Below are positions 9,316-19,802 of a stretch of DNA of 64,000 bases, piece by piece. Source of the DNA: Arthrobacter alpinus (GTDB taxonomy: Bacteria > Actinomycetota > Actinomycetes > Actinomycetales > Micrococcaceae); assembly GCF_900105965.1 (NCBI RefSeq), contig NZ_FNTV01000001.1:806001-870000 (forward strand), written 5' to 3'. Below the pieces are notes generated by a model. It had not been told where the DNA came from. It worked only from the letters and a program-made list of their open reading frames with translations, and made no database searches. The position numbers and the translations under genes are program-made. Each line of letters begins with the position of its first letter. The first letter of the stretch is position 1.

Positions 9316-12300
9316 TGCCAAAGAGGGAAGATCTCAAATCAGTTCTGGTCATTGGCTCCGGCCCGATCGTGATCGGCCAAGCCGCCGAGTTTGATTACTC
9401 CGGCACCCAGGCCCTGCGTGTCTTGAAGGAGGAGGGCCTGCGGGTCATCCTCGTCAACTCCAACCCGGCCACCATCATGACCGACCCCGAGTTCGCCGAC
9501 GCCACCTACGTTGAGCCGATCACCCCTGAGGTCATCGAGAAGATCATCGCCAAGGAACGCCCCGACGCCATCTTGCCCACACTGGGCGGGCAGACGGCCC
9601 TGAACGCGGCCATCGCCCTGGATAAGAACGGCGTGCTGGCCAAGTACAACGTCGAGCTGATCGGCGCGAACATTGCAGCCATCGAGCTCGGCGAGGACCG
9701 TGAAAAGTTCAAGGGCGTTGTTGAGCGGTGTGGCGCCGAGAGCGCCCGCAGCCACATCATCCACACCATGGATGAGGCCTTCGCAGCCGCCGAGGACCTT
9801 GGTTACCCCATGGTTGTGCGCCCGTCCTTCACGATGGGTGGCCTGGGCTCCGGCCTGGCGTACACGCCGGCGGACCTCACCCGCATTGTGGGCCAGGGCC
9901 TGCAGTACAGCCCCACCACCGAGGTTTTGCTTGAAGAGAGCATCCTCGGCTGGAAGGAATACGAGCTGGAGATGATGCGCGACAAGAACGACAACGTTGT
10001 TGTTGTTTGCTCCATCGAAAACTTTGACCCGGTAGGCGTTCACACGGGTGACTCCATCACCGTTGCCCCGGCCATGACGCTGACGGACCGCGAGTACCAG
10101 AACCTGCGCGACATCTCCATAGCCGTCATCCGCGAGGTTGGCGTTGACACCGGTGGTTGCAACATCCAGTTCGCGATCGAGCCCGACACAGGCCGCGTCG
10201 TCGTGATTGAGATGAACCCGCGCGTTTCCCGCTCCTCGGCTTTGGCTTCCAAGGCCACCGGCTTCGCGATCGCAAAGATCGCCACGAAGCTGTCCTTGGG
10301 CTACACGCTGGATGAGATTCCGAACGACATCACGCAGAAGACCCCGGCCTCCTTCGAGCCGAGCCTTGACTACGTTGTTGTGAAGGTTCCCCGCTTCGCC
10401 TTCGAGAAGTTCCCGGCAGCTGACCCCACGCTGACCACCACCATGAAGAGCGTGGGCGAGGCCATGGCCATTGGCCGCAACTTCACCGAAGCCCTGCAGA
10501 AGGCGCTGCGATCCTTGGAGCAGAAGGGCGCCAGCCTTGACTTCTCCTCGGTCAACGCCCTGGATGTCCCCGAGCTGATCGAGGCCGCCAAGCGCCCCAC
10601 CACCGATCGCCTGTCACAGGTCCAGCGCGCCCTGTTGGGCGGCGGAACCATCGAAGAGCTGTACGCAGCCACCGGCATCGACCCCTGGTACCTGGACCAG
10701 TTGGTGCTGCTGAATGAGGTTTCGGCCACGATCCGCCAGTCCACCGCCCTGACACCGGAGATGCTGAAGCTGGCCAAGCGCCACGGCTTCTCCGATGCCC
10801 AGATCGGCGCGTTGACGAACAACTCCGAGGCTGTGGTGCGCGGTGTCCGCCAGGCGCTGAACATCCGCCCCGTGTACAAGACCGTGGACACTTGTGCGGC
10901 CGAATTCAACGCGTACACCCCGTACCACTACTCCTCCTACGACGAGGAAGATGAGATTGCGCTGCACGAGAAGCCCTCGGTGCTCATCCTGGGCTCCGGC
11001 CCCAACCGCATCGGTCAGGGCATCGAGTTTGACTACTCCTGCGTCCACGCCTCCATGGCGCTGCGCAAGGCCGGCTACGAGACCGTCATGGTCAACTGCA
11101 ACCCGGAAACTGTCTCCACCGACTACGACGTCTCCACGCGGCTGTACTTTGAGCCACTGACCCTTGAGGACGTCCTCGAGGTCATCGCTGCCGAAGAACG
11201 CACCGGCGGCGTCTTGGGCGTGTTTGTTCAGCTCGGCGGCCAGACCCCGCTGAAGCTTGCCCAGGAATTGGCCGACGCCGGTGTGCCCATCTTGGGTACG
11301 TCGCCGGAGGCCATCGACCTAGCCGAACACCGCGGCATGTTCTCCCGTGTGCTCGACGAGGCCGGCTTGATTGCGCCCAAGAATGGCACGGCTGTGTCCT
11401 TCAACGACGCCAAGAAGATCGCGGACGAGATCGGTTACCCCGTTCTGGTCCGCCCGTCCTACGTCTTGGGCGGCCGCGGCATGGAGATCGTCTATGACGA
11501 GGCCAACCTTTCCCGCTACATCAAGAACGCCACCGAGATCACCGAGGCCCACCCGGTCCTGATCGACCGGTTCTTGGAAGACGCCATCGAGATCGACGTT
11601 GACGCCTTGTTCGACGGCACCGAGATGTACCTCGGCGGCATCATGGAGCACATTGAGGAAGCCGGCATCCACTCCGGCGACTCCGCTTGTGTTCTGCCTC
11701 CCATCACGCTGGGCAAGGACGTGCAGGAACGCGTCCGCAAGGCCACTCTTGCCATCGCCGAGGGCGTGGGCGTGCGCGGCCTGATCAACATCCAGTTCGC
11801 ACTGGCCTCCGACATCCTGTACGTCCTGGAAGCCAACCCGCGTGCCTCCCGCACCGTGCCGTTTGTCTCCAAGGCAACCGGTGTGCAGATGGCCAAGGCT
11901 GCCGCACTGATCGGTGTGGGCGTGTCCATCGCCCACCTGCGCAGCGTCCACCACATCCTGCCCGAGGTTGGCGACGGCGGAAACCTGCCCGACAGCGCCC
12001 CCGTGGCCGTCAAGGAAGCGGTTATGCCGTTCGCACGCTTCCGCACCGTCGAGGGCCACGTTGTGGACTCCCTGCTGGGCCCGGAAATGCGCTCCACGGG
12101 CGAGGTCATGGGTATTGACAAGCATTTTGACACGGCATTTGCCAAGAGCCAGGCCGGCGCCAACAACGCCCTGCCCGTTTCCGGCAAGATCTTTGTCTCG
12201 GTGGCCAACCGTGACAAGCGGTCCATCATCATGGCTGTCAAGCGACTTGCTGACCTGGGCTACGAGATCGTTTCCACAGGTGGCACGGCAGATGTCCTGC

Positions 12301-12623
12301 GCCGCAACGGCATTGAGTCCACCATCGTTCGCAAGATCGGCGAAGGCACCTCCGAAACAGGCGAGGGCACCATCGTTGACCTGATCAACAATGGAGAGAT
12401 CGACATGATCTTCAACACGCCCACAGGCGGTACGGCACGCGGCGACGGCTACGAAATCCGTGCAGCCGCCGTCTCCATCGGCAAGCCCTGCATCACCACG
12501 GTGGCCGAGTTCAACGTGGCCGTCCAGGCCATGGAGGCCCTGCGCACTTACGAGTGGGACGTCACCAGCCTGCAGGAACACGCAAAGGTTCTTGCCGCAG
12601 GATTGGCAGCACAGAATGCCTAG
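9315..12623 (+). CDS. carB: Carbamoyl-phosphate synthase large subunit
   Basis: An 1102-residue enzyme, standard length, making carbamoyl phosphate for pyrimidines and arginine. Two homologous ATP-grasp halves are visible: the first opens with [20 protein letters not shown] (near residue 10), the second with [19 protein letters not shown] (near residue 557). ATP-binding [18 protein letters not shown] and [19 protein letters not shown] mark each half. The C-terminal MGS-like allosteric domain (from about residue 950) contains [18 protein letters not shown] sequence. It overlaps carA by 1 nt and pyrF by 8 nt. Confidence 0.98.
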   Translation: MPKREDLKSVLVIGSGPIVIGQAAEFDYSGTQALRVLKEEGLRVILVNSNPATIMTDPEFADATYVEPITPEVIEKIIAKERPDAILPTLGGQTALNAAIALDKNGVLAKYNVELIGANIAAIELGEDREKFKGVVERCGAESARSHIIHTMDEAFAAAEDLGYPMVVRPSFTMGGLGSGLAYTPADLTRIVGQGLQYSPTTEVLLEESILGWKEYELEMMRDKNDNVVVVCSIENFDPVGVHTGDSITVAPAMTLTDREYQNLRDISIAVIREVGVDTGGCNIQFAIEPDTGRVVVIEMNPRVSRSSALASKATGFAIAKIATKLSLGYTLDEIPNDITQKTPASFEPSLDYVVVKVPRFAFEKFPAADPTLTTTMKSVGEAMAIGRNFTEALQKALRSLEQKGASLDFSSVNALDVPELIEAAKRPTTDRLSQVQRALLGGGTIEELYAATGIDPWYLDQLVLLNEVSATIRQSTALTPEMLKLAKRHGFSDAQIGALTNNSEAVVRGVRQALNIRPVYKTVDTCAAEFNAYTPYHYSSYDEEDEIALHEKPSVLILGSGPNRIGQGIEFDYSCVHASMALRKAGYETVMVNCNPETVSTDYDVSTRLYFEPLTLEDVLEVIAAEERTGGVLGVFVQLGGQTPLKLAQELADAGVPILGTSPEAIDLAEHRGMFSRVLDEAGLIAPKNGTAVSFNDAKKIADEIGYPVLVRPSYVLGGRGMEIVYDEANLSRYIKNATEITEAHPVLIDRFLEDAIEIDVDALFDGTEMYLGGIMEHIEEAGIHSGDSACVLPPITLGKDVQERVRKATLAIAEGVGVRGLINIQFALASDILYVLEANPRASRTVPFVSKATGVQMAKAAALIGVGVSIAHLRSVHHILPEVGDGGNLPDSAPVAVKEAVMPFARFRTVEGHVVDSLLGPEMRSTGEVMGIDKHFDTAFAKSQAGANNALPVSGKIFVSVANRDKRSIIMAVKRLADLGYEIVSTGGTADVLRRNGIESTIVRKIGEGTSETGEGTIVDLINNGEIDMIFNTPTGGTARGDGYEIRAAAVSIGKPCITTVAEFNVAVQAMEALRTYEWDVTSLQEHAKVLAAGLAAQNA

Positions 12624-13482
12624 CCAGCAATCCAGCGTGAAGTTCGACGGCGGTCGCGCACCTTTCGGTGCGCGGCTCGCCGCTGCGATGATCGCCAGGG
12701 GTCCGCTCTGCGTGGGGATCGATCCCCATCCGGCGCTGCTGGCAGCCTGGGGCCTGGATGATTCCATCCAGGGCCTGCGCACCTTTTCGCAGACGGTGCT
12801 GGAGGCTGTTGAACCATTGGCTGCCGCCATCAAGCCGCAGGTGGCGCTCTACGAGCGTCACGGTTCGGCCGGTCTGGCAGTTCTCGAGGAACTCCTGGCA
12901 GCAGCCGCAACGACCGATGTGTTGAGCATTGCCGACGCCAAACGCGGAGACATTGGCTCCACCATGGCCGGATATGCCGATGCTTGGCTGCGCGACGGGT
13001 CTGCGCTGGCCGCCGATTCCGTAACGCTGAGCCCATACCTGGGCTTCGAATCGCTGCGTCCGGCCCTGGACCTTGCAGCGGCCAACGGCCGTGGTGTGTT
13101 TGTGCTCGCACTGACCTCCAACCCTGAGGGCGCCTCGGTGCAGCATGTGGGTGGCGCGGAATCCGTGGCCAAGCGCATTGTGCAGGCAGCCGCCGTCGAA
13201 AACCAGCGCTACTGCGCCGATGCGCTTGGCTCTGTTGGCCTGGTGGTGGGTGCCACCGTTGGAACGGCGTTAGTTGATCTTGGCATCGATTTGGCTGCGG
13301 TCCACGGCCCGCTCTTGGCTCCGGGACTGGGTGCTCAAGGCGCCACCGGTGCTGACATGAGGGCAACCTTTGGTGCGGCCTACCCGGCGGTACTTGCCAC
13401 CTCCAGCCGCGGCATTCTTGCGGCCGGACCCGGCCTCGATGGCTTGCGGGCGGCGACAATCGAGACGCTGCAGGGGCTGTAG
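12616..13482 (+). CDS. pyrF: Orotidine 5'-phosphate decarboxylase (actinobacterial type)
   Basis: A 288-residue enzyme forming UMP, last gene of the pyr operon. The catalytic motif [16 protein letters not shown] contains the Asp-Lys-Asp residues (Lys near residue 103). [12 protein letters not shown] near the N-terminus and the C-terminal APGLGAQG phosphate-binding loop fit the longer type 2 family of actinobacteria rather than the ~230-residue E. coli type. The ATG at 12616 overlaps the end of carB by 8 nt. pyrD and pyrE are not in this operon. Confidence 0.95.
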   Translation: MPSQQSSVKFDGGRAPFGARLAAAMIARGPLCVGIDPHPALLAAWGLDDSIQGLRTFSQTVLEAVEPLAAAIKPQVALYERHGSAGLAVLEELLAAAATTDVLSIADAKRGDIGSTMAGYADAWLRDGSALAADSVTLSPYLGFESLRPALDLAAANGRGVFVLALTSNPEGASVQHVGGAESVAKRIVQAAAVENQRYCADALGSVGLVVGATVGTALVDLGIDLAAVHGPLLAPGLGAQGATGADMRATFGAAYPAVLATSSRGILAAGPGLDGLRAATIETLQGL

Positions 13483-13487
13483 ATGCA

Positions 13488-13502
13488 GGGTGCCTAGCAC
13501 CC
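13488..13502 (+). terminator. Short hairpin after pyrF
   Basis: GGGTGC-CTA-GCACCC, a 6-bp stem with a 3-nt loop 5 nt after the pyrF stop. There is no T-run, so termination is uncertain. Confidence 0.4.
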
Positions 13503-13531
13503 GAGGCGAAAATTAGCCAGATTGATTTGCT

Positions 13532-13585
13532 TCCCCGGTGCGGATAAGTTCGAAGAATTACTGAGTTCGAACCCCGCGCCGGGGA
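13532..13585 (+). promoter_or_regulatory. Structured leader upstream of mihF
   Basis: TCCCCGG-t-GCGG (13532-13543) pairs with CCGC-g-CCGGGGA (13574-13585), a 12-bp stem with one G-U wobble. The 30-nt apical loop carries two direct copies of GTTCGAA (13548-13554 and 13565-13571), each containing the palindrome TTCGAA. It ends 10 nt before the mihF SD. This could be a 5' UTR structure or an operator; a function is not established. Confidence 0.5.
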
Positions 13586-13609
13586 CAGCCATTGCCAGGG
13601 GGCCTTTTT

Positions 13610-13930
13610 GTGAATTTGCCGCAGCTGTCCCAACAGGAACGCGCTGACGCACGTATCAAGGCCCTCGCGGCCAGGGCTATTCGTTCCCAGATTAAGCAAG
13701 ATTTGAAAACAGGGCAGGTCAGCGTGGCCGTCGTACTCGATGCGGCCGCTCGTGAACCTGCCCTGGACCGACTTAAAGTGTGTGAATTACTCGAAGCCCT
13801 TCCGGGCATTGGAAAGGTACGTGCAACCGTGATCATGAGCGAGCTGGGGATAGCCCCAACCCGCAGGGTGCGTGGCCTGGGCGTACACCAGCGCCGCGCC
13901 TTGGTGGACTACCTAGGGGAACAGCGATGA
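13610..13930 (+). CDS. mihF: Integration host factor, actinobacterial type (MihF)
   Basis: A 106-residue small DNA-binding nucleoid protein. Its C-terminal half [20 protein letters not shown] followed by [16 protein letters not shown] is the helix-two-turn-helix region characteristic of the mycobacterial IHF/sIHF family, unrelated to E. coli IHF. The gene is directly upstream of gmk, as in mycobacteria and Streptomyces. GTG at 13610 is chosen because AGGGGGG lies 7 nt upstream; an in-frame TTG at 13592 precedes the SD and is rejected. It overlaps gmk by 4 nt. Confidence 0.93.
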   Translation: MNLPQLSQQERADARIKALAARAIRSQIKQDLKTGQVSVAVVLDAAAREPALDRLKVCELLEALPGIGKVRATVIMSELGIAPTRRVRGLGVHQRRALVDYLGEQR

Positions 13931-14541
13931 GCACTGTCGAGGTACCAGCAGAGAGCACCAAGCGCATCAAGGCACGCAGTGGGGTGACAGTTCTTGCCGG
14001 GCCCACCGCCGTCGGCAAGGGCACCGTCTCCACGTTCATCCGGGACAACTACCCCGATGTTTGGCTTTCAGTTTCGGCCACCACGCGTGCGGCCCGTCCT
14101 GGCGAGCATGAAGGTGTGCACTACTTCTTCAAGACCAACGATGATTTTGACGCCCTCGTGGCTGACGGAGACCTCCTTGAATGGGCCGTGGTCCATGGCG
14201 TCAACCGCTACGGCACCTTGCGCAGCACCGTCAACGCGGCCGTTGCCCAAGGAAAATCGGTTCTGTTGGAGATTGACTTACAGGGCGCACGCCAAGTCAA
14301 GGAAGCCATGCCGGAAGCCGATTTCGTCTTCCTGGCACCGCCCAGCTGGGACGAATTGGTCCGCCGTTTGGTGGGACGCGGCACAGAAAGTGCCGAAGAA
14401 CAGCAGCGACGGCTGGAAACAGCTAAACTGGAACTTGCTGCCGCGCCGGAATTTGATTACATCATCGTCAATGACGATGTCAGCCGTGCTGCAGCCGCGC
14501 TGGTTGACCTGATGGGGCTCACGCCTCACCACATTGTTTAA
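13927..14541 (+). CDS. gmk: Guanylate kinase
   Basis: A 204-residue enzyme phosphorylating GMP to GDP. The P-loop is GPTAVGKGT (near residue 28), a variant of the usual GPSGVGKGT. GMP-binding elements [19 protein letters not shown] and EWAVVHGNRYGT-like sequence follow, with [19 protein letters not shown]. Length is normal. The ATGA overlap with mihF indicates cotranslation. Confidence 0.96.
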   Translation: MSTVEVPAESTKRIKARSGVTVLAGPTAVGKGTVSTFIRDNYPDVWLSVSATTRAARPGEHEGVHYFFKTNDDFDALVADGDLLEWAVVHGVNRYGTLRSTVNAAVAQGKSVLLEIDLQGARQVKEAMPEADFVFLAPPSWDELVRRLVGRGTESAEEQQRRLETAKLELAAAPEFDYIIVNDDVSRAAAALVDLMGLTPHHIV

Positions 14542-14607
14542 TCGGACAGTTTGCTTTCACAACTGCCTGATTCGCAAGACACCCTTTCGATTTTTTTGGA
14601 GAAGTAA

Positions 14608-14865
14608 TTGACTACACAACCCGAAGGCATCATCAATCCCTCGATCGATTCGCTGCTTGAAGCTGCCGATTCGAAGTACGGACTGGTCATCTTTGGTGCC
14701 AAGCGCGCACGCCAGATCAACGCCTACTACGCACAGCTCCACGAGGGCCTGTTCGAGTACGTTGGCCCCTTGGTTGACACCAAGCTGAACGAGAAGTCCC
14801 TCTCGATCGCATTCCGTGAAATCGACGAGGGCCTGCTGGTTTCCACGCCTGTCGAGACCGCGTAA
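14608..14865 (+). CDS. rpoZ: RNA polymerase omega subunit
   Basis: An 85-residue protein assisting RNA polymerase assembly. The segment [20 protein letters not shown] is the conserved omega core that contacts beta-prime. The start is TTG with GGAGAAG 5 nt upstream. The gene order gmk-rpoZ-coaBC-metK-priA is the conserved actinobacterial order. A gap of 66 nt separates it from gmk. Confidence 0.96.
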   Translation: MTTQPEGIINPSIDSLLEAADSKYGLVIFGAKRARQINAYYAQLHEGLFEYVGPLVDTKLNEKSLSIAFREIDEGLLVSTPVETA

Positions 14866-14887
14866 CTGCAGCTCGAGCACACCCACG

Positions 14888-15442
14888 GTGTCTAAGTTGA
14901 ATATTGTCCTAGGGGTAGGCGGCGGAATCGCCGCCTACAAGTCCGCGTTGTTGCTGCGCCTCTTCACCGAGGCCGGCCACGCTGTCACCGTCATACCCAC
15001 TGAGGCGTCCACGAAGTTTGTGGGTGTTGCCACATGGGAGGCGCTGAGCGGGCGACCCGTCACGAATGATGTTTTTGACTCCGTGGATCAGGTCAACCAT
15101 GTCCGTATTGGGCATGAAGCAGATCTGATCGTGGTGGCCCCGGCGACCGCTGACCTGTTGGCCAAGGCTGCCGGGGGCCACGCAAACGACCTCTTGACCA
15201 CCACCTTGTTGATGGCCCGGGGGCCGGTGTTATTTGCCCCGGCCATGCACACGGAAATGTGGCAACACGCCTCGACAGTGGCAAATGTGGCCACACTGCG
15301 CTCACGCGGAGTGCGTGTCCTGGATCCGGCTGTCGGCCGCTTGACGGGCCCCGATACGGGTCCCGGCCGCTTGCCGGAGCCCGAAGAAATTTTCGCGGCC
15401 GCCATGGCGCTGATTTCGGGTGTGCCTGACGCTGCCCCGTGA
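14888..15442 (+). CDS. coaC: Phosphopantothenoylcysteine decarboxylase domain, separate gene
   Basis: A 184-residue flavoprotein corresponding to the N-terminal (CoaC) half of the usual fused CoaBC. It decarboxylates phosphopantothenoylcysteine to phosphopantetheine. VGGGIAAYK near the N-terminus is the FMN-binding start, the His of VNHVRIG is catalytic, and VAPATADLLAKAAGG and FAPAMHTEMW are family motifs. The ORF stops at TGA 15440-15442, overlapping the CoaB ORF by 4 nt (GTGA). Start GTG 14888 is preferred; TTG 14897 is possible. A recent split or a frameshift in the linker both explain the arrangement. Confidence 0.88.
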   Translation: MSKLNIVLGVGGGIAAYKSALLLRLFTEAGHAVTVIPTEASTKFVGVATWEALSGRPVTNDVFDSVDQVNHVRIGHEADLIVVAPATADLLAKAAGGHANDLLTTTLLMARGPVLFAPAMHTEMWQHASTVANVATLRSRGVRVLDPAVGRLTGPDTGPGRLPEPEEIFAAAMALISGVPDAAP

Positions 15443-16254
15443 CGGACGACGCCGGGTCCCCGGCGCCCCTGTCAACGGAACCCGAAGTTCCTGCTCCCGC
15501 TGCAGTGGTTCCCACCGAACCGGCCGCTTCTGTGCCGGATGCGTCAAAGCGCATCAACGGTCCGCTGTCAGGTGTCGGCGTGCTCATCACGGCCGGTGGC
15601 ACCCGCGAGCCGCTGGACCCCGTCCGGTACCTGGGCAACAAATCTTCTGGCAAGCAGGGTGTGGCGCTGGCCGAGGCGGCTCTGGCTGCCGGAGCCGATG
15701 TCACCTTGATCCACGCACCCATGGAGGTGCCGGCACCCGCAGGCGCTTCAATCCAACGGATCGAGACCGCGCTTGAGCTGCGTTCGGCCACGTTGGCCGC
15801 AGCCGCAACGGCCGACGTCGTGATTATGGCTGCTGCAGTGGCGGATTTCCGGCCAGCCAACATCTCCACCGGGAAGATCAAAAAGCGCGACAACGCGGAC
15901 GATCCCATCATCAGGCTGGTCCGCAACCCCGACATCTTGGTTGAGGTCGTTGCCCACCGTGCCGCCCAAAACCAGAAGCAACTGATTGTCGGTTTTGCTG
16001 CAGAGACCGGCGATGACCAGGGCGACGCCCAAACGTACGCACAGCAAAAACTCATCCGAAAAGGTTGCGACCTCCTTGTCGTCAACGAGGTCGGCCCGGG
16101 GGATTCTGGCGATGAGCGGGTCTTCGGCCAGGACACCAACCATGTGGAGATTCTCTCCCTTGACGGTGCCAGCCCCGTGCAATCGGACGGCAGCAAGCGT
16201 GAGGTGGCGGACGCCGTCGTGCACCTCATTGCACAGCGCCTGGCCGCCGGTTGA
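15439..16254 (+). CDS. coaB: Phosphopantothenate-cysteine ligase domain, separate gene
   Basis: A 271-residue protein corresponding to the CoaB half of CoaBC, joining cysteine to phosphopantothenate using a nucleotide triphosphate. After a 40-residue Pro/Ala/Glu linker-like N-terminus comes VGVLITAGGTREPLDPVR, then LGNKSSGKQGVALAEAAL, MAAAVADFRPANISTGKIKK and later VVNEVG, all diagnostic. The frame differs from the coaC ORF, and the in-frame TGA at 15427 blocks reading from upstream, so the GTG at 15439 in a GTGA overlap is the likely start. Confidence 0.88.
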   Translation: MTDDAGSPAPLSTEPEVPAPAAVVPTEPAASVPDASKRINGPLSGVGVLITAGGTREPLDPVRYLGNKSSGKQGVALAEAALAAGADVTLIHAPMEVPAPAGASIQRIETALELRSATLAAAATADVVIMAAAVADFRPANISTGKIKKRDNADDPIIRLVRNPDILVEVVAHRAAQNQKQLIVGFAAETGDDQGDAQTYAQQKLIRKGCDLLVVNEVGPGDSGDERVFGQDTNHVEILSLDGASPVQSDGSKREVADAVVHLIAQRLAAG

Positions 16255-16341
16255 AACTGCGGGCACCCACCCTTGCCGACTGTGTGACATTTCAAGTCCG
16301 GAGCCCCCGTGGCCCGGCACGATCCCAAGTAAAGTAGAACA

Positions 16342-17544
16342 GTGACTTCAGCAAACCCCCTGCGCCTATTCACCTCCGAATCCGTGACGGCAGGACACCC
16401 CGACAAGATTTGTGATCAGATCAGCGACGCCATCCTTGATGCGCTGCTGGCCGAAGATCCGGATTCCCGCGTAGCAGTGGAGACCATGGCCACCACCGGT
16501 CTGGTCCACGTCGCCGGCGAGGTGACAACCAACGCCTACGTTGAAATCCCGCAGATAGTCCGCAACACCATTCTGGACATTGGCTACGATTCCTCGGCCA
16601 ACGGCTTTGACGGCGCCCGGTGTGGCGTTTCGGTCTCGATTGGACAGCAGTCACAGGACATTTCCGACGGCGTGTTCAACGCTCTCGAGGTCCGCGAGGG
16701 AACCGCTGTCGACAAGTACGACAGCCAGGGAGCAGGCGACCAGGGCTTGATGTTTGGCTATGCCAGCAACGAGACCGCCTCCTATATGCCCACTCCCATC
16801 TTCTTGGCGCACCGACTTTCCGAGCGCCTGACCGATGTGCGCAAGTCCGGACTGCTGGAATACCTGCGCCCGGACGGCAAGACCCAGGTGACCATCGGGT
16901 ACGACGGCGAAAAGCCCGTCTCCGTTGACACCGTCGTCATCTCAAGCCAGCACGCCGAAGGCACGATGCTGGACAAGCTGCGCGCTGACTTGCAGGAATT
17001 CGTCATTGCCCCCGTCATGGATGCCTCCGGACTTGATATTGCCGGTCTCAAGACGTACCTGAACCCGGCCGGTCCCTTTGTCGTGGGCGGCCCCGTGGGC
17101 GATGCCGGCCTGACGGGCCGGAAGATCATCGTTGACACTTACGGTGGCATGGCCCGCCACGGTGGCGGCGCATTCTCCGGCAAGGACCCGTCAAAGGTTG
17201 ACCGTTCGGCCGCCTACGCCATGCGTTGGGTTGCCAAGAACGTTGTAGCCGCCGGTCTTGCTGCGCGTGCTGAAATTCAAGTTGGCTACGCCATTGGTGT
17301 TGCCCGGCCCGTGGGTGTGTATGTTGAGACCTTTGGCACCGAAACGGTTGATCCGCGCCGCATCGAGGACGCCATTGCGGCTATTTTCGATCTGCGACCC
17401 ATGGCCATCATCGACAGCCTTGACCTCAAACGGCCCATCTACGCCAAGACGGCCGCACATGGCCACTTCGGACGCGACGATGCCGATTTCACGTGGGAAA
17501 ACCTTGACCGCGTGGATGCCCTGAAGGCTTATTTCAACGCCTGA
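16342..17544 (+). CDS. metK: S-adenosylmethionine synthase
   Basis: A 400-residue enzyme making S-adenosylmethionine from methionine and ATP. The N-terminal [21 protein letters not shown], the loop [12 protein letters not shown] and [18 protein letters not shown] are the three signature motifs. Length is normal. The GTG start has no strong SD; TAAAGT at 16330-16335 lies about 6 nt before it and could be the -10 of a leaderless transcript, though a weak AAGTAAAG could also serve as an SD. No SAM riboswitch is visible in the 87-nt gap. Confidence 0.97.
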   Translation: MTSANPLRLFTSESVTAGHPDKICDQISDAILDALLAEDPDSRVAVETMATTGLVHVAGEVTTNAYVEIPQIVRNTILDIGYDSSANGFDGARCGVSVSIGQQSQDISDGVFNALEVREGTAVDKYDSQGAGDQGLMFGYASNETASYMPTPIFLAHRLSERLTDVRKSGLLEYLRPDGKTQVTIGYDGEKPVSVDTVVISSQHAEGTMLDKLRADLQEFVIAPVMDASGLDIAGLKTYLNPAGPFVVGGPVGDAGLTGRKIIVDTYGGMARHGGGAFSGKDPSKVDRSAAYAMRWVAKNVVAAGLAARAEIQVGYAIGVARPVGVYVETFGTETVDPRRIEDAIAAIFDLRPMAIIDSLDLKRPIYAKTAAHGHFGRDDADFTWENLDRVDALKAYFNA

Positions 17545-17560
17545 GCGCGTTAGTTTTCCA

Positions 17561-17609
17561 CAGCTAAGCACGGCTCGCCGACAATTTGTCAGTGGGCTGT
17601 GCTTAGCTG
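17561..17609. terminator. Hairpin between metK and priA
   Basis: An 11-bp perfect inverted repeat CAGCTAAGCAC/GTGCTTAGCTG encloses a 27-nt loop that contains a smaller GACAA/TTGTC hairpin. It lies 17 nt after the metK stop. There is no T-run, so it is either a weak terminator or an mRNA-stabilising structure. Confidence 0.5.
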
Positions 17610-17657
17610 GCTTAAGGGACTTTTCACTGATAAACCGCAACGAACTAGGGGGCCACC

Positions 17658-19784
17658 GTGGACGATGATCTCAGCCATGGCGTGCAGATGAGTCTCCTGA
17701 GTGGTTTTGTTGCCAAGGAGCGTGTGGCCGATCCCCATAGCGGCGTAGTCTTGGCTTCCCAATTGCCGGTGGCCCAGGTCATTATTGATTCTCCGCTGCC
17801 GCACCTGGACAGGATCTTTGATTATTCCGTTCCGCTGGAGCTCGACGCCGATGCCCAGCCTGGGGTCCGGGTGCGGGTGAAGTTCTCCGGTCAGGATCTT
17901 AATGGCTTCCTCGTGGGCCGGGTGGCCGAGTCTGAGAGTACGCGGTTGGTCCCGCTGGCGCGAGTGTATTCGGCTGTGCCGGTCCTGTCACCTCATGTCC
18001 TGGAATTGGCGCGAAAGGTGGCCTCGCGGTATGCCGGAACCGTGGCCGACGTTCTGCGCGTTGCCGTCCCGCCGCGGGTTGCCAGTCTTGAAAAGGTCTA
18101 CCTGAAAAAGGAAGCCGAGCGTGCCGCAGAGATGGCAGCCGCCACCGCCGGGGCGGCCCCTGCCGCGGGCGATCCCGCGGCCCATCCCGGCCATTCACTT
18201 TTTGGTGAATACCCGCATGCAGAGGATTTCCTGACGCAGCTGGCCATGGGGGCCAGCCCCAAGGGCGTTTTCGCTGCCCTGCATGGGTGGGGGCCGAGGT
18301 CATGGCATCATCAACTTGCCCAGGTTGCGGCCTATTGCCAGCTCTCAGGGCGCGGCGCAATCGTGGTTGTACCCGATTTGCGCGATTTGGAGCTTCTGGA
18401 ACAAGCATTCGCCACTGTTCTTCCCGCAGACAGCTTTGTGAAGCTTACGGCTGACGACGGTCCAAGCTTGCGCTATGCCAACTTCCTGCGCATCCTTGCC
18501 GGGGATGTTCGGATCGTCATCGGAACCCGCTCTGCCGCCTATGCACCTGTGGCCGACCTTGGATTGGTTTGTTGCTGGGATGACGGCGACGAGCTCCACA
18601 TTGAGCGCCGTGCACCGTACCAACACAGCCGCGATGTCCTACTGCTCCGTTCCGACGCGGAGAATGCGGCAGTCCTGATGGCAGGGCACAGCCGGAGCAG
18701 TGAATCCCAGCGTCTCATTGCCACCGGGTGGGCCCAGGAACTCGTCGCGTCGCGTCCAGAGGTCCGCAAGGCCACAGCCAGGATCGTCAGCACCTCGGAT
18801 TCGTTCGAACAGGAACGTGATCCTGCGGCTGCCCTTGCCCGGCTACCGCACCGAGCGTGGGAAACCGCACGAGCCGCCTTGAAGTTTGGGCCGGTGCTGG
18901 TGCAGGTGGCACGCACAGGATATGCGCCTGCGCTTGCCTGCCAACGTTGCCGTGAGGTTGCTCGATGCCGGCATTGCACCGGGCCGCTCATGCAGACACG
19001 GGCCCCCGGGTCGGCTTCTTCCATGGTCATCTGCAAATGGTGCGGGCAGGTGGAGACAGCCTTTAGCTGCAACACCTGTGGGAACCACGAGCTCCGGGCC
19101 ATTTCGGTCGGTGCGCTTAGAACTGCTGAAGAATTGGGCCGCGCCTTTCCCTCGGTTCCCGTTATTTCTTCATCCGGTGACCACATCAAGGCCACGGTGG
19201 GGGACCGCCCGGCCATTGTGGTGGCCACCATCGGGGCGGAGCCCGTCGCGCCCCACGGTTATTCTGCTGCCTTGTTGCTGGACGGGGATTCCATGCTTAG
19301 GCGTGAATCGCTGAGGGCTGGCGAGGAGACGTTGCGGCGGTGGATGAATGCCGCAGCTCTCGTTCGTTCTGCGAAGGACGGGGGAATTGTTGTGGTGACG
19401 GCGGAAGAGTCTCCTGAGGTGGCAGCGCTGGTGCGCTGGGACCCTGCCGGCCACGCCGAACGAGAGTTCGCGTTGCGGCACGAACTTGGGCTGCCACCTG
19501 CCATGCGGCTTGCGTCGCTAACAGGTTCCGAGGCCGATGTGGCGGCGTTTCAATCGGCTCTGAAGCTGCCGGATGAAGTTCGCAGCATTGGACCCGCGCC
19601 AGTCCTTTTCGGACGCACAGGAGCCCCGGGTGAAGACGCCCCGGACTACCGCACCATCCTGCTGTTCCCATATTCCATGGCCGCATCCGTGACGGCCGAT
19701 ATGCGGGCACTGAAAGCGTCCAACGCGGCGCGCAGAGTGGGATCGCCCGTACAAGTAAGGTGCGACGGCCTGGACGTGCTTTAG
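17658..19784 (+). CDS. priA: Primosomal protein N' (PriA-like), helicase motifs degenerate
   Basis: A 708-residue PriA homologue for replication restart. The N-terminal 3'-DNA-binding domain (VIIDSPLPHLDRIFDYSVP) and the zinc-binding part are intact: CQRC-x4-CRHC and CKWC-x8-CNTC near residues 430-475. The helicase core has lost its ATPase motifs. Where E. coli has a Walker A GSGKT this protein has LHGWGPRSWHH, and the DEEH box is replaced by WDDGDEL. This is the known state of actinobacterial PriA, so it probably acts in DNA and protein binding without helicase activity. GTG start with AGGGGGG upstream. Confidence 0.92.
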   Translation: MDDDLSHGVQMSLLSGFVAKERVADPHSGVVLASQLPVAQVIIDSPLPHLDRIFDYSVPLELDADAQPGVRVRVKFSGQDLNGFLVGRVAESESTRLVPLARVYSAVPVLSPHVLELARKVASRYAGTVADVLRVAVPPRVASLEKVYLKKEAERAAEMAAATAGAAPAAGDPAAHPGHSLFGEYPHAEDFLTQLAMGASPKGVFAALHGWGPRSWHHQLAQVAAYCQLSGRGAIVVVPDLRDLELLEQAFATVLPADSFVKLTADDGPSLRYANFLRILAGDVRIVIGTRSAAYAPVADLGLVCCWDDGDELHIERRAPYQHSRDVLLLRSDAENAAVLMAGHSRSSESQRLIATGWAQELVASRPEVRKATARIVSTSDSFEQERDPAAALARLPHRAWETARAALKFGPVLVQVARTGYAPALACQRCREVARCRHCTGPLMQTRAPGSASSMVICKWCGQVETAFSCNTCGNHELRAISVGALRTAEELGRAFPSVPVISSSGDHIKATVGDRPAIVVATIGAEPVAPHGYSAALLLDGDSMLRRESLRAGEETLRRWMNAAALVRSAKDGGIVVVTAEESPEVAALVRWDPAGHAEREFALRHELGLPPAMRLASLTGSEADVAAFQSALKLPDEVRSIGPAPVLFGRTGAPGEDAPDYRTILLFPYSMAASVTADMRALKASNAARRVGSPVQVRCDGLDVL

Positions 19785-19802
19785 TGGGCCGCCGTTGCTG
19801 AG

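Noticed and set aside
11319..12833. A 504-codon open frame on the minus strand opposite carB and pyrF
   Set aside because: It is a shadow of the carB and pyrF codon pattern; no SD, motif or homology is apparent.
13532..13585. A tRNA gene suggested by a 7-bp acceptor-like stem and GTTCGAAC T-loop-like sequence
   Set aside because: The span is only 54 nt and no D-arm or anticodon arm can be drawn; it is better described as a stem-loop leader.
16255..16341. A SAM riboswitch upstream of metK
   Set aside because: The gap is only 87 nt and shows none of the conserved helices or a terminator.
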